A stretch of 64,000 nt of DNA from Ornithinibacillus bavariensis (GCF_018333235.1 NZ_BORP01000007.1:104023-168022); one strand, 5' to 3'. Positions 9,774 through 19,638 are shown, counted from the first letter of the stretch. Translations and numbers: made by a program. The notes: generated by a model not told the origin, from the sequence alone.

Positions 9774-10100
9774 TTAATCGTTTTCTAATACACTATTTAC
9801 TGGGATAAAAGGATTCAGAATTCCCTCTGGACTAGACAGGCGAAACATACTATTAATAAAATCTAGCTTCATTTCTTCTGCAAAGAATACTGCTTGCATT
9901 TCGTTTATGAATGTAGGAAATTGTTGGTTATCTATCTTGATGAGATTACTATTTTCTGCGTTTGTTAAGCGAAAGGTAGGTAAGCCATTAACCGCACATC
10001 CCATCTTTTTCGTATCGTACGTTAACATCACATAGTTTTCATGATTTTGATTAATTTCGTATATCTTTTCCATAGCCTTATCTGTAATGGACAGTCTCAT
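9774..10100 (-). CDS. yqkB: YqkB-like protein of the HesB/IscA-type fold
   Basis: A 108 aa protein resembling YqkB, a member of the Fe-S biosynthesis (HesB/YadR) superfamily. The N-terminal ITDKAMEKIYE and the MGCAVNGLPTFRL turn fit that fold. Only one cysteine is present (about residue 36), so the three-cysteine cluster site of true A-type carriers is missing; an Fe-S carrier role is therefore doubtful. ATG at 10100 follows AGGGGAAGAG. It lies convergent to yqkF and 15 bases after yqjQ, probably sharing its transcript. Confidence 0.65.
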   Translation of the reverse strand: MRLSITDKAMEKIYEINQNHENYVMLTYDTKKMGCAVNGLPTFRLTNAENSNLIKIDNQQFPTFINEMQAVFFAEEMKLDFINSMFRLSSPEGILNPFIPVNSVLEND

Positions 10101-10115
10101 CTTCTCTTCCCCTTA

Positions 10116-10910
10116 TCACTTTTTATTAAATTGCTTCTTCATGACTTTTTCTGTTAAACCAGGAAATAGCTGATAAAATTTACTTCCAATATCCATCCAT
10201 AATGGCGCATTAATCTCCCGCTTATTCGTTAAGAGATGTTTTGTAATTTTCTCTGCTACTTTTCCTGGATCCAACATATATTTCTCAACATTTTTTTGAT
10301 AATTACCTTCAGGGTCTGCTAGGGCAAAGAAATTAGTTCGAACTGGACCTAAATTCACCGCTGTTACCTGAATTTGATTCCTTGCTACTTCCTGTCTCAA
10401 TGCATTTGTAAAACCCAAAATTGCATGCTTTGTTGAAGCATATACTGCAGACTTAGGGGTAGAAATCTTACCCGCTTGAGAGGCAATGTTAATAATATGT
10501 CCTTCATTATTATCCATAAAGTGAGGTAGGAACAGCTTTGTTATCCGAATTACTGCCAGAACATTCAATTGGTACATAAGCTCGATATCTTCCCATCTCG
10601 TATCGATAACATATTGAAAGACACCTGCCCCTGCGTTATTAATTAAGGCATGGATAGTGCCTTGCTCCTTCAGAACAGTGTTAACTACGTTATAAACATC
10701 TGCTTCATCTGTTAAATCTACCATATAAAATGATGCATGAATCTGGTGTTCCTCTTTTAACTGCTTTTGAAGTTGCCGTAACTTGTCAAGTGAACGCGCA
10801 AGCATGATTGGTGTTCCGCCAGCAGAAGCAATTTGTTTCACTAACATTTCTCCGATTCCACTAGAGGCACCTGTAACAACTATCTTTTTTCCGGTTAATT
10901 TAGATTGCAT
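10116..10910 (-). CDS. yqjQ: Short-chain dehydrogenase/reductase YqjQ
   Basis: Classical SDR with a Rossmann nucleotide site GASSGIGE, the NNAGAG strand-4 motif, and catalytic Ser (ASQAGK) plus YASTK. A basic residue after the first strand (ARS) suggests NADP preference. Substrate is unknown; B. subtilis YqjQ is of the same family and position. Two starts are possible: ATG 10928 (MGFSYI) and ATG 10910 (MQSKLTGK). The latter matches the usual start close before the first beta strand and overlaps the yqjP stop by 11 bases, implying coupling. Confidence 0.85.
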   Translation of the reverse strand: MQSKLTGKKIVVTGASSGIGEMLVKQIASAGGTPIMLARSLDKLRQLQKQLKEEHQIHASFYMVDLTDEADVYNVVNTVLKEQGTIHALINNAGAGVFQYVIDTRWEDIELMYQLNVLAVIRITKLFLPHFMDNNEGHIINIASQAGKISTPKSAVYASTKHAILGFTNALRQEVARNQIQVTAVNLGPVRTNFFALADPEGNYQKNVEKYMLDPGKVAEKITKHLLTNKREINAPLWMDIGSKFYQLFPGLTEKVMKKQFNKK

Positions 10911-11862
10911 GATATACGAAAACCCCATCTTCTATTGTTTTGGTCACTAGTCCTTTATCCTCTAGATAATCCAATTGTCCAATGGTTTCGGACATCGTTA
11001 AATCTAGCTGTAATTGATATTGTCTAGGAAATATCTGTTCACATAGCTGGAAAGGTGTATGTGAATAATTACGTAACAGACTTAAAACCTTAGTTGCCCG
11101 AGACTCTTGTTTCGCCCTTTGCCTAGCAACAACCTCTTCTAAATTAGAGAATATTTTACCGTGACCTGGTAGTATCACTCGAATACCCAGATCAAGACAT
11201 TTTGTTATGTTTTTTCTATATTGTAATAAAGGCTTTGGACGTTCAGTCTCACCAATTAAAGGTGGTTCCATGATTGGATTTGGACTAATATGCTGAAGTA
11301 AATGATCTCCCCCAATAAATGTACCGTCCACCATGTTTAGAAACGATAGATGGCTCTGAGCATGTCCTTTCGTTTCAATGACACGAAATTCAGAGTGACC
11401 AGGTAAACGATCACCCTCATCTATAACATCTGTAAGTTCCCCTTTTCCAGAGAATTTTAAGGGTACACGTAGTCTTTCAATAAAAACCTGAAATTCTTTC
11501 GGAACACCAGATAAGGTAAAGTAATGATAATAAAAGTCCTCAAAATGTTTGAAATAAGCCTCATCTCTCATAATCCAAGGGGTAATATTCCGATGTCCAA
11601 TAATACGTTCAACCTGACTAAATCGCTCTATTAAACCAGTATGGTCAGGATGATGATGTGTTAAAATGATTTGTTCAATATCATTTGGTTCATATCCGAT
11701 ATCCTTAAGTTGAGCTACAAGTGCGATCCATGCTTCTTCCGTATTTACCCCCGCATCTACTAATGATAATGTTTCACCCTTCAATAAATAGGTGTGAACA
11801 TCACCTACAGCGTATGGCGTTGGGACTGTAAGTTGATGGATCATTTTGTTAATAACAGTCAT
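10900..11862 (-). CDS. yqjP: Metallo-beta-lactamase fold hydrolase YqjP
   Basis: A predicted Zn-dependent hydrolase with the canonical THHHPDHTG motif (about residues 67-75), a later His in GHAQSHLS, GGDHLL and LPGHG, together giving the full binuclear metal site. The C-terminal winged-helix-like tail (RAKQESRATKVLSLLRN onward) is typical of the YqjP/lactonase-like subgroup. 320 aa; ATG at 11862 follows GGGGGGAG. It overlaps yqjQ downstream, forming a yqjP-yqjQ operon as in B. subtilis. Substrate is not known. Confidence 0.85.
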   Translation of the reverse strand: MTVINKMIHQLTVPTPYAVGDVHTYLLKGETLSLVDAGVNTEEAWIALVAQLKDIGYEPNDIEQIILTHHHPDHTGLIERFSQVERIIGHRNITPWIMRDEAYFKHFEDFYYHYFTLSGVPKEFQVFIERLRVPLKFSGKGELTDVIDEGDRLPGHSEFRVIETKGHAQSHLSFLNMVDGTFIGGDHLLQHISPNPIMEPPLIGETERPKPLLQYRKNITKCLDLGIRVILPGHGKIFSNLEEVVARQRAKQESRATKVLSLLRNYSHTPFQLCEQIFPRQYQLQLDLTMSETIGQLDYLEDKGLVTKTIEDGVFVYHAI

Positions 11863-12019
11863 TTTCTCCCCCCTATTTCACCAAAATGAATAACCATTCA
11901 TTCACCTTTCTTCATTGTAACGCTAAAATGAAAAGAAGTCACTTAATGAAAATTTAGAGCGTGTGTATTGGTTGACTTTCCCATAAAATTCAAACAAAAT
12001 CAAATTAGAGGTGAAGGTC

Positions 12020-12766
12020 TTGATAACAGAAATTATTGCCCACCGCGGGGCAAGTAAAATTGCACCAGAGAATACCATGTTTGCTTTTGAGCTTGCTTAT
12101 ATGCTTGGCGCTGAAGGCATTGAAACAGATGTCCAATTAACAAAGGACAATATCCCTGTACTTATTCATGACGAGTCACTGAGACGAACAACGAACGGAA
12201 AAGGTTATGTTAAGGACTATACGTATAAGGAGCTTCAAAGCCTTGATGCTGGATCTTGGTTTTCTTCAGACTTTTGCTCGGCAAGAATCATCACATTAGA
12301 AGATTTCTTAGTCTGGATTAAACCAAAGAATTTAACCATTAATTTAGAATTAAAGAACAACAAAATTGACTATATTAATTTGGAATCTATCGTATACCGA
12401 ATGCTAAAGGAACATTGTCTGGAGAAACGAACAACCATCTCAACATTTAATCCGACAAGTGTTAAGAGGCTAAAAAAATATCAAAATGAAATTGGAGTAG
12501 CCTTACTAACTTCCAGACAAAATCCCAATCTAGTTGAATATGCGAAGAGCCTCGGTGCTAATGCGCTACATATTAAATATCGACTAGTTAACAGATCATT
12601 AATTACCGAAGCACATGCTAACACTATGGCTGTCCGTGTCTATACAGTAAATCGATATAGACAAATGATAAACTGTTTTCATGAAGCATGTGATGGGATA
12701 TTTACAGATGTACCCTATAAAGCAGTTACACTTCGAAAAGTATTTCAATATAAAAGACAATTATAA
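12020..12766 (+). CDS. yqiK: Glycerophosphodiester phosphodiesterase (YqiK-like)
   Basis: Cytosolic GDPD-family TIM barrel that splits glycerophosphodiesters into glycerol 3-phosphate and an alcohol. Motifs: IAHRGASKIAPENT with catalytic His and Arg, ETDVQLTKD with metal Glu/Asp, and LIHDESL with the second His. The C-terminal GIFTDVP is also conserved. No signal peptide, so it is unlike the secreted GlpQ. A GTG at 12011 overlaps the ribosome site AGAGGTG; the TTG at 12020 gives correct spacing, so a 248 aa product is preferred. It leads a plus-strand run; namA starts 13 bases later. Confidence 0.82.
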   Translation: MITEIIAHRGASKIAPENTMFAFELAYMLGAEGIETDVQLTKDNIPVLIHDESLRRTTNGKGYVKDYTYKELQSLDAGSWFSSDFCSARIITLEDFLVWIKPKNLTINLELKNNKIDYINLESIVYRMLKEHCLEKRTTISTFNPTSVKRLKKYQNEIGVALLTSRQNPNLVEYAKSLGANALHIKYRLVNRSLITEAHANTMAVRVYTVNRYRQMINCFHEACDGIFTDVPYKAVTLRKVFQYKRQL

Positions 12767-12779
12767 TGGAGGTATTTTA

Positions 12780-13796
12780 ATGGCAAAACTATTCTCACCA
12801 ATAACGTTTAAAAACATGACCATAAAAAACAGGATTGTAATGTCTCCAATGTGTATGTATTCTTGTGATAAAGAGGACGGTAAGGTTACACCATTTCATT
12901 TCACTCATTATGTTTCACGTGCGGTAGGTCAAGTAGGATTGATTATATTTGAGGCAACTGCTGTTGAACGTGCTGGAAGAATTTCTGCACAAGATCTAGG
13001 AATTTGGGATGATGAGCATATCGAAGGATTAAAAAAGCTAGTAGATGAAATTCATCAGTATAATACAAAGGTTGGTATTCAATTAGCTCATGCAGGTCGG
13101 AAAGCTGAAGATGAACCCATCATTTACTCCCCATCCCCCCTAGCATTTAATGAAAATTATAAAGAACCTACTGAATTAGAGGAAGCTGGCATCAATAACA
13201 TCATCCAAGCATTTAAAGAGGCAGCAGAACGTGCTGCAAAAGCTGGTTTTGACATGGTAGAAATCCATGCTGCTCATGGATATTTAATAAACCAATTCCT
13301 TTCTCCACTAACAAATAAACGGGATGATTCATATGGTGGAAATCGTGAAAATCGTTTCCGTTTATTAGAAAACATCGTCGAGCAAGTCAAAACTGTATTT
13401 ACTGGCCCTATATTCGTACGCATATCTGCCGAAGAATATCATAAAGATGGAAATACATTAGAAGACTTTATATTTTTTGCCACCAGGCTTAAACAGCTTG
13501 ATATTGCCTTAATAGACTGTAGCTCAGGAGGTGTAGTTCCTGCAAAAATAAATACTTTCCCAGGCTATCAGGTAAAGCGCTGTGAAATTATTAAACATGA
13601 GGTTGAGATCCCAACCGGAGCTGTTGGAATTATTACAAGTGGACCACAAGCAGAAGAAATTCTACAGAATGATCGTGCAGATATTGTACTTATTGGTCGA
13701 TCACTGTTACGAAATCCCTATTGGGCTAAGGAAGCAGCTGATCAATTGAAATATCCATTAGATGCACCTACTCAATATCGTAGAGGCTGGAGGTAG
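12780..13796 (+). CDS. namA: NADPH dehydrogenase NamA (old yellow enzyme, YqjM type)
   Basis: FMN ene-reductase acting on alpha,beta-unsaturated carbonyls and nitro compounds, linked to thiol/electrophile stress. YqjM-class hallmarks are visible: Cys25 and Tyr27 in MSPMCMYSC, the substrate-binding [11 protein letters not shown], and the C-terminal RRGW whose Arg reaches the neighbouring subunit. The 338 aa length equals YqjM. A longer frame from 12681 has no ribosome site; ATG at 12780 follows ATGGAGG by 6-7 bases. It sits 13 bases after the phosphodiesterase and 11 before rnz. Confidence 0.95.
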   Translation: MAKLFSPITFKNMTIKNRIVMSPMCMYSCDKEDGKVTPFHFTHYVSRAVGQVGLIIFEATAVERAGRISAQDLGIWDDEHIEGLKKLVDEIHQYNTKVGIQLAHAGRKAEDEPIIYSPSPLAFNENYKEPTELEEAGINNIIQAFKEAAERAAKAGFDMVEIHAAHGYLINQFLSPLTNKRDDSYGGNRENRFRLLENIVEQVKTVFTGPIFVRISAEEYHKDGNTLEDFIFFATRLKQLDIALIDCSSGGVVPAKINTFPGYQVKRCEIIKHEVEIPTGAVGIITSGPQAEEILQNDRADIVLIGRSLLRNPYWAKEAADQLKYPLDAPTQYRRGWR

Positions 13797-13807
13797 GAGG
13801 AAAAATA

Positions 13808-14731
13808 ATGGAAATCTATTTTCTTGGTACCGGTGCTGGAGTCCCTTCCAAGGAACGTAATGTCTCCTCGATAGCGCTTATGCTATTACAGGAAGCAAAA
13901 AGTGTATGGCTTTTCGATTGTGGTGAAGCAACCCAGCATCAAATCCTACATACTTCCATTAAGCCTAGAAAAATCAATAAGATATTCATCACTCACCTCC
14001 ATGGGGACCATATATTTGGTTTACCGGGGCTATTAAGTTCTAGGTCCTTTCAAGGCGGAGACGAAGAATTAATTATTTATGGTCCTAATGGGATTAAAGA
14101 ATATGTATTAACAAGTTTAAAGGTGAGTGGTACCCATTTAACCTATCCTCTTTCCTTCGTCGAAATTAGTGAAGGAAAAATAATGGAGGATGATCATTTT
14201 ATCGTCTATTGTAAGCTACTTGAACACGGAATACCTAGCTATGGATTTCGTATTGAAGAAAAAGCGAAACCTGGTGAGCTGCTAGTTGAAAATTTAAAGG
14301 CAATAGGAATTAAACCTGGTCCAATCTATCAGCAGATTAAGCAAAATGAAACAACTTTCCTTGATGACGGAAAAATCATTGAGAGAAAAGAGTTTATTGG
14401 GCCAGAAAAACCAGGGAGAACGGTGGTAATTCTTGGGGACACAAGGTCTACAGAAAAAAATCAAGAATTTGTCCAGGATGCAAATCTCCTAATTCACGAA
14501 GCCACCTTTGACAAGGATAAAGCAGCACTGGCTCATAATTATTTTCATTCCACAACTGTACAAGCTGCATCCTTGGCCATGGATGGTAATGTAAAGCAGC
14601 TAATCCTAACTCATATTTCATCTAGATACCAGCATCATGATGCACAACAACTATTGGAAGAAGCTAGACAGATTTTCATCAATACTGAGATTGCCTATGA
14701 TTTATTTCACGTATCAATACCATCCAACTAA
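13808..14731 (+). CDS. rnz: Ribonuclease Z
   Basis: Endonuclease that removes 3' trailers from tRNA precursors lacking an encoded CCA. Beta-lactamase fold with [14 protein letters not shown] at the start, the zinc motif THLHGDH (about 61-67), a later LGDTRS Asp, and C-terminal LTHISSRY His, all conserved in RNase Z. The exosite between the first metal motif and the C-terminal half is present. 307 aa is standard. ATG at 13808 follows AGGAGG. It sits downstream of namA, an association also seen in B. subtilis (yqjK near yqjM). Confidence 0.95.
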   Translation: MEIYFLGTGAGVPSKERNVSSIALMLLQEAKSVWLFDCGEATQHQILHTSIKPRKINKIFITHLHGDHIFGLPGLLSSRSFQGGDEELIIYGPNGIKEYVLTSLKVSGTHLTYPLSFVEISEGKIMEDDHFIVYCKLLEHGIPSYGFRIEEKAKPGELLVENLKAIGIKPGPIYQQIKQNETTFLDDGKIIERKEFIGPEKPGRTVVILGDTRSTEKNQEFVQDANLLIHEATFDKDKAALAHNYFHSTTVQAASLAMDGNVKQLILTHISSRYQHHDAQQLLEEARQIFINTEIAYDLFHVSIPSN

Positions 14732-14746
14732 TGGGAGTTGAGTTTG

Positions 14747-16114
14747 ATGACTATTCAAGCATTAGTACAAAGTCAGCGAGATTACTTTTTAAGCGGAGAA
14801 ACGCTCGATTATCGATTTCGTATAAACCAATTACGAAAACTGAGATCCATGTTAGAGAACTATGAGAAAAATATTTACCGCGCCTTAAAGCAGGACTTAA
14901 ACAAATCAAAATATGAATCCTTTACTACCGAATTAGGGTTTCTCTTTAATGAAATTAAGCATACTGAGAAACATCTTAAAGATTGGATGGAGGATGAATC
15001 TTGTGATGCCCCAATAACTCATAAAGGAACCAAAAGCTTTATCCGAAAAGAGCCTTACGGTGTCACCTTAGTCATTTCGCCATGGAATTATCCTTTGCAA
15101 TTGGCAATTGCACCTGTAATTGGGGCAATATCTGCTGGAAATACAGTAATTATAAAGCCGTCTGAATATAGCCAATCCTCCTCTTCTCTGCTTGCAAAAA
15201 TGATGAGAGAGACCTTTGACCCTAAATACATTGCTGTTGTAGAAGGAGCAAAGGAAGTTAGTGAACAACTATTACAGGAAAAATTTGACTATATTTTCTT
15301 TACTGGAAGTACCGCTGTAGGAAAAATTATTATGCGCGAAGCTAGTAAGCATCTAACCCCTGTTACTCTAGAGCTTGGTGGCAAGAGTCCTGCGATTATT
15401 GATAGAGATGCGAATATTGAGCTTTCCGCTAAACGTATTGTTTGGGGGAAATTTACTAATGCTGGTCAAACCTGTGTCGCCCCAGACTTTCTTTATATAC
15501 ACTCTAAAATCAAAGATAAGCTATTAAAAGAAATGAAAAAACAGTTAAAAAGCTTATATAAAAAGAACCCATTAGGTAATGATGATTATGTAAGAATAAT
15601 TAATGAAAACCATTTTAACCGCTTATTGACATATTTAGAGAATGGGACCATTGTGCAGGGTGGAAACATTGATAGAAACCAATTAAAAATCGAACCGACT
15701 ATTATCGATCACATTACTTGGAACGACCCTGTCATGCAGGAGGAAATATTTGGTCCAATTCTACCGGTTTTATCATTTGAAGACTTGGAAGAAGTCATAA
15801 GGACATTAAAAACAATGGATAAACCGTTAGCACTGTACTATTTTGGCGAAAAAGAAAAGAATCAAGAAAAAGTAATAACTAAGTTATCCTTTGGTGGCGG
15901 ATGTATTAATGATACGTTATACCATTTAGCAAACCCAAATCTGCCATTCGGGGGAGTCGGTGCAAGTGGAATGGGAGCATATCACGGCAAATATAGCTTT
16001 GAAACATTTTCTCATCGTAAAAGCATTCTAAAGCAAACAACCAAATTCGATTTACCATTACGTTACCCAGGAGGAAAACTAGCATTTTCCATTATTAAAA
16101 AAGTAATGAAATAG
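14747..16114 (+). CDS. Aldehyde dehydrogenase (class 3 / YwdH-like)
   Basis: NAD(P)-dependent oxidation of aldehydes to acids. SPWNYPLQLAIAP and IFFTGSTAVGKIIM form the Rossmann domain; the general-base Glu lies in TLELGGKSP and the nucleophilic Cys in NAGQTCVAPD. C-terminal NLPFGGVGASGMGAYHGK is typical of short class 3 ALDHs that oxidise fatty or aromatic aldehydes. 455 aa. A TTG at 14738 also opens the frame, but ATG 14747 lies 9 bases after GGGAG. It is the last gene of the plus-strand run yqiK-namA-rnz. The exact substrate cannot be told; pairing with NamA suggests detoxification of reactive carbonyls (inference). Confidence 0.85.
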   Translation: MTIQALVQSQRDYFLSGETLDYRFRINQLRKLRSMLENYEKNIYRALKQDLNKSKYESFTTELGFLFNEIKHTEKHLKDWMEDESCDAPITHKGTKSFIRKEPYGVTLVISPWNYPLQLAIAPVIGAISAGNTVIIKPSEYSQSSSSLLAKMMRETFDPKYIAVVEGAKEVSEQLLQEKFDYIFFTGSTAVGKIIMREASKHLTPVTLELGGKSPAIIDRDANIELSAKRIVWGKFTNAGQTCVAPDFLYIHSKIKDKLLKEMKKQLKSLYKKNPLGNDDYVRIINENHFNRLLTYLENGTIVQGGNIDRNQLKIEPTIIDHITWNDPVMQEEIFGPILPVLSFEDLEEVIRTLKTMDKPLALYYFGEKEKNQEKVITKLSFGGGCINDTLYHLANPNLPFGGVGASGMGAYHGKYSFETFSHRKSILKQTTKFDLPLRYPGGKLAFSIIKKVMK

Positions 16115-16127
16115 TTTTTAATACAAT

Positions 16128-16172
16128 AATAGGGGTAAGGCGTTAGAAGCGTTCAGAGCCTTTCCCCTATTT
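16128..16172. terminator. Bidirectional terminator between the aldehyde dehydrogenase and dinB
   Basis: AATAGGGGTAAGGC pairs with GCCTTTCCCCTATT (one mismatch or bulge) across a 16-base loop, with T-runs on both sides. It overlaps the TAG stop of dinB at 16167. Confidence 0.7.
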
Positions 16173-17402
16173 TTTATAATCATCTAAAAAGTCCTTTTGA
16201 AAGCTTGTTCTTGGTTGATGATTATCAACCGCTTTAATATCAACAAATGGATTTTTCCCGAATTTTTGTGTTAACTCATCAATTGCATCATAAAGCTTTT
16301 CCTTTTCTGCTTCCTTTTTGTACGTAAATAAGTCTAACTGCTTTACAATATTCTGTTTTTCTTCCATATCCGAAACGGTTATCCCTAATAAACGTATTGG
16401 TTCTTGATTCCAATGTGAATTAAATAATTCTAGTGCTACCTTTAAAATATCTTCTTTTTTTTCGATAAAATTTAACAGTTTTTTACTTCTTGTAATAGTC
16501 TTCCGGTCATGATAACGAACTGTAATTTGGACTGTCCCACCAGCAACCTGTTTCCGCTTCATCCGTATTTCCACATTCTCGGCTAATGCGGATAATAGAC
16601 TTCTTATTTCCAGCTCATTTGTTGTATCCATTGGGAGTGTTTCAGAACTGCCTATACTTTTAAACTCATTTACAGCATCCGGATCTACTGCACGAAGATC
16701 AATTCCATTAGCTCGATTTCTTAATCGCTCACCGTTAATACCTAGTATCTGTTTTAATTGATAAACATCAGCTGCTGCTAAATCTCCAATCGTATGAATG
16801 TCAATAGCAATTAGCTTTTCAGCGGTCTTCTTCCCTACCCCATACATCTCACCGACTGGCATTGGCCATAATTTATAAGGAATATCACGTTTTCGCAACA
16901 CTGTAATACCCAGCGGTTTTTTCATATCAGAAGCCATTTTTGCTAAGAACTTATTCGGAGCAATACCGATACTGCAAGGTAAATCTAATTCATTCAATAT
17001 TTTTTTTTGTAAATCTTCTGCGAGTTGAATCGTATTCTTTGGATCTACTACATCGGTAACATCCATATACCCTTCATCGATCGATACCGGTTCAACGAAG
17101 GGTGATATTGCATTTAATCTTTTAAAAATTTCTCTAGATGCATAGCGATATCGTTCAAAATTTGGTGTGCGTATTATTAGCTCTGGGCATAATTTTCTTG
17201 CCTGCCAAATTGGCATTGTGGTTTTAACCCCTTTGGCACGTGCCTCGTAATTACTAGTAATAATTATTCCTTTTCGTTCCTCAGGATTGCCAGCAACAGC
17301 AAGTGGCTTCCCTTTTAACATAGGTTCATACGCCATCTCCACTGAAGCATAGAAGCTATTCATATCAACATGAAAAATAACCCGAGCTTTATTAGCGTTC
17401 AT
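16167..17402 (-). CDS. dinB: DNA polymerase IV (Y-family, DinB/PolY1)
   Basis: Error-prone polymerase for lesion bypass and stationary-phase mutagenesis. Catalytic metal residues are Asp13 (HVDMNSFYASVE) and Asp109-Glu110 (SIDEGYMD); KFLAKMASDMKKP follows in the palm. The thumb has the helix-hairpin-helix VGKKTAEKL, and the little finger spans about 240-350. QLDLF at 355-359 is a clean sliding-clamp binding motif, placed before a roughly 50-residue tail. 411 aa, similar to YqjH. ATG at 17402; the upstream context AGAAGGTGACT supplies the ribosome site. No LexA box was recognised upstream. Confidence 0.93.
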   Translation of the reverse strand: MNANKARVIFHVDMNSFYASVEMAYEPMLKGKPLAVAGNPEERKGIIITSNYEARAKGVKTTMPIWQARKLCPELIIRTPNFERYRYASREIFKRLNAISPFVEPVSIDEGYMDVTDVVDPKNTIQLAEDLQKKILNELDLPCSIGIAPNKFLAKMASDMKKPLGITVLRKRDIPYKLWPMPVGEMYGVGKKTAEKLIAIDIHTIGDLAAADVYQLKQILGINGERLRNRANGIDLRAVDPDAVNEFKSIGSSETLPMDTTNELEIRSLLSALAENVEIRMKRKQVAGGTVQITVRYHDRKTITRSKKLLNFIEKKEDILKVALELFNSHWNQEPIRLLGITVSDMEEKQNIVKQLDLFTYKKEAEKEKLYDAIDELTQKFGKNPFVDIKAVDNHQPRTSFQKDFLDDYKK

Positions 17403-17538
17403 TTCAGCTAGTCACCTTCTCGAACAGTTGTTTCTAGTTTAATTATATCACAATTAGAAAGCTTGGGATAAGCTGTTATTAATAGCGTTCTATTTGGTAA
17501 GAACATCTGCGAATCTCAATAGTTAACCGAAGGCCGAA

Positions 17539-17844
17539 TTAACTTACTTTGCCACCTATAGGGATAAGTGTACTAATTCTCTCCATTCCAGTAATCATTG
17601 TTTTTGCATGTGTGATGAGTTTTTTAGTTGATTCCAGTGATAAAGATTCCTGATGAGCTGTTTGATCTGACCAAACCTCATACACAAATATAGCGTTTGG
17701 CTCGTCCTCTGAAATACTCACATGATAGATTTCGCATTCTTCTAGGCTTTGCATAGACGCTGCTGCTTCCAATAAAATTGCGACAAGCTTATCACGATCA
17801 CCATCTTTAGCGATAAACTTACCAAATAATCCGAACTTATTCAT
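17539..17844 (-). CDS. Antibiotic biosynthesis monooxygenase (ABM) family protein
   Basis: A 101 aa ferredoxin-like dimeric alpha/beta-barrel protein. The pattern GKFIAKDGDRDKLVAILLEAA then a turn and EIYHVSISEDEPNAIFVYEVW, followed by SLSLESTKKLI, matches putative quinol monooxygenases of the ABM family (Pfam ABM). Function is unknown; such proteins may oxidise quinones or bind small aromatics. ATG at 17844 follows AGGAGAG. It stands alone between dinB and a small membrane-protein gene, with short gaps on either side. Confidence 0.75.
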   Translation of the reverse strand: MNKFGLFGKFIAKDGDRDKLVAILLEAAASMQSLEECEIYHVSISEDEPNAIFVYEVWSDQTAHQESLSLESTKKLITHAKTMITGMERISTLIPIGGKVS

Positions 17845-17866
17845 TTTACTTCTCTCCTAACTTTGT

Positions 17867-18187
17867 CTAGTCTATTACATAAAGAATAATCATATGTATA
17901 AGGCAAACAGAAGTGTATAACACCGAACCATAGAAAACGACACCAACATTTGCTTTTATATCATTGTTTCCATACGTATATCTTATATCTCCAGAGCTTG
18001 CTTCTAATGCTGATGACTTGGTAAAGAATCCTCCTTTACTATTGAAAAAAAACAGGATAAAAGACAGGCCTAATCCAATGAAGAAATTCCAACCCAAATA
18101 TGGAAATGAAAAGATTATACTGGTGACCCATACGAGAATTGCAATAATTATTGCTATAGCAACCGTCATTCCAATCATTTTTTTCAT
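17867..18187 (-). CDS. Small membrane protein of unknown function
   Basis: 106 residues with three predicted transmembrane helices (about 3-25, 30-47, 78-103). A hydrophilic loop between helices 2 and 3 contains FNSKGGFFTKSSALEASSGDIRY. I do not recognise the family with confidence. ATG at 18187 with AGGGGGAAGGAT upstream is a strong start, and 22 bases separate it from the ABM gene, so the two may be co-transcribed. Confidence 0.7.
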   Translation of the reverse strand: MKKMIGMTVAIAIIIAILVWVTSIIFSFPYLGWNFFIGLGLSFILFFFNSKGGFFTKSSALEASSGDIRYTYGNNDIKANVGVVFYGSVLYTSVCLIHMIILYVID

Positions 18188-18501
18188 TAATCCTTCCCCC
18201 TATCACTCATCATTACATGCATTCACAATTCTACAATAAAGCCAGCTTCTTCAATAAATTCCGCTTCCTAATTTCATCATTGAGTGATTACATCTTTGTA
18301 GTTTTAGTTTATCATAAATGTTTGTGCAATTATTAAAAGATTTGGATAATATATAATTATTAATGCTTATATAGGGAACCAGTTGAACCATAGAATTAAT
18401 CATACTCAATTTTAATAGCATTTTCCCTAATAAATAGTTGCATAAGAAAAGCGGTTCTTACCCACTCGATGGTAAGAACCGCTTTTACATATTTTATTTT
18501 A
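18188..18501. other. Intergenic stretch with one terminator, otherwise featureless
   Basis: About 310 AT-rich bases between the small membrane-protein gene and yqjE. Apart from the terminator at 18447-18486 I saw no coding frame with a ribosome site. It presumably carries the promoter of the membrane protein/ABM pair, but no convincing hexamers were found. Confidence 0.5.
18447..18486 (-). terminator. Strong terminator after yqjE
   Basis: A perfect 16-bp stem (AAAAGCGGTTCTTACC) with an 8-base loop, 15 bases past the yqjE stop. It ends the methylmalonyl-CoA operon; the symmetric A/T flanks could also work on the plus strand. Confidence 0.88.
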
Positions 18502-19620
18502 CTATTTTGCAACCTCTTGAATAATGGCAGCAACAAGCTCGGTAACTTTAACTAATTCATTAACTGGAATTCGTTCATTAGTTGTATGGATTTCTTCATA
18601 TCCAACCGCTAAATTAACTGTTGGAATACCAAAACCAGCAATGACATTAGCATCACTTCCGCCACCACTTCTTAATAGCTTACTCTCTCTACCAATAGCT
18701 TTTGCTGCACTCCTTGCTATCTCGACAACCTCATCTCCTGCCTCTTGTTTAAACCCAGGATACATTACTTTAATATCTACGATAGCTTCTCCACCCATTT
18801 CATTAGCAGCAGATTCAAAGGCTTCCTTCATTTTGGCTACCTGTGCTTCCATTTTTTCGGGTACAAGCGAACGTGCTTCAGCTAGAATTTCTACATGATC
18901 TACAACAATATTCGTCTGCTTTCCACCTTCAAATCGACCAATATTCGCTGTAGTCTCCTCATCAATACGTCCTAGTGGCATTTTGGCGATAGCCTTTGCC
19001 GCTATCGTAATAGCTGATACTCCCTTTTCAGGTGCCACGCCTGCATGTGCTGTTTTTCCTTTTATGATTGTGTTAATTTTAGCTTGTGTAGGTGCGGCAA
19101 CAATAATGTCCCCAACATCGCCATCACTGTCTAATGCATAACCAAATTTAGCGTAAATCATAGATGGATCAATAGCCTTAGCTCCTACTAGTCCCGATTC
19201 CTCTCCCACTGTAATAACAAATTGAACATCACCATGTTCGATATTATTTTCTTGAATGACACGAATCGCTTCCAATATTGCAGCAAGACCTGCTTTATCA
19301 TCCGATCCTAAAATAGTTGTTCCATCTGAAACAATATATCCATCTTTAATCTGCGGTTTAATTCCCTTACCAGGAACTACCGTATCCATATGGGATGTAA
19401 AATAAATTGGAGTGGCATCAGCCTTTGTACCTTTTAGCGTACAAATTAAATTATTTGCCCCATGCCCTGTTATTTCCTTTGCATTGTCCTCGACAACCGC
19501 TACGCCGAGGTCTGTAAATTTCTTTTTTAGTACTTTTGCAATTTCTTCCTCAAAGCCTGTTTCTGAGTCCACTTGAACGAGTTCCATGAATTCATTTACT
19601 AATCTGTCTTGATTTACCAT
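18502..19620 (-). CDS. yqjE: M20-family tripeptidase-like peptidase YqjE
   Basis: Cytosolic Zn aminopeptidase of the PepT-like M20 branch. Metal ligands are visible: His in FTSHMDTV, Asp in GSDDKAGLAA, the general base Glu-Glu in VGEESGLVGA, Asp in YALDSDGD and the C-terminal His in EEIHTTNE. The dimerisation lid lies around 180-290. 372 aa matches YqjE. ATG at 19620 follows AGGAGG by 9 bases. It is the last gene after yqjD, as in B. subtilis; no obvious biochemical link to propionyl-CoA metabolism is apparent. Confidence 0.88.
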   Translation of the reverse strand: MVNQDRLVNEFMELVQVDSETGFEEEIAKVLKKKFTDLGVAVVEDNAKEITGHGANNLICTLKGTKADATPIYFTSHMDTVVPGKGIKPQIKDGYIVSDGTTILGSDDKAGLAAILEAIRVIQENNIEHGDVQFVITVGEESGLVGAKAIDPSMIYAKFGYALDSDGDVGDIIVAAPTQAKINTIIKGKTAHAGVAPEKGVSAITIAAKAIAKMPLGRIDEETTANIGRFEGGKQTNIVVDHVEILAEARSLVPEKMEAQVAKMKEAFESAANEMGGEAIVDIKVMYPGFKQEAGDEVVEIARSAAKAIGRESKLLRSGGGSDANVIAGFGIPTVNLAVGYEEIHTTNERIPVNELVKVTELVAAIIQEVAK

Positions 19621-19638
19621 GATGACTTACCTCCTAAT

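Noticed and set aside
18524..18898. Plus-strand 124-codon frame inside yqjE
   Set aside because: It is antisense to a well-conserved peptidase, has no ribosome site, and its Ser/Ala/Thr-rich product is typical of a shadow frame.
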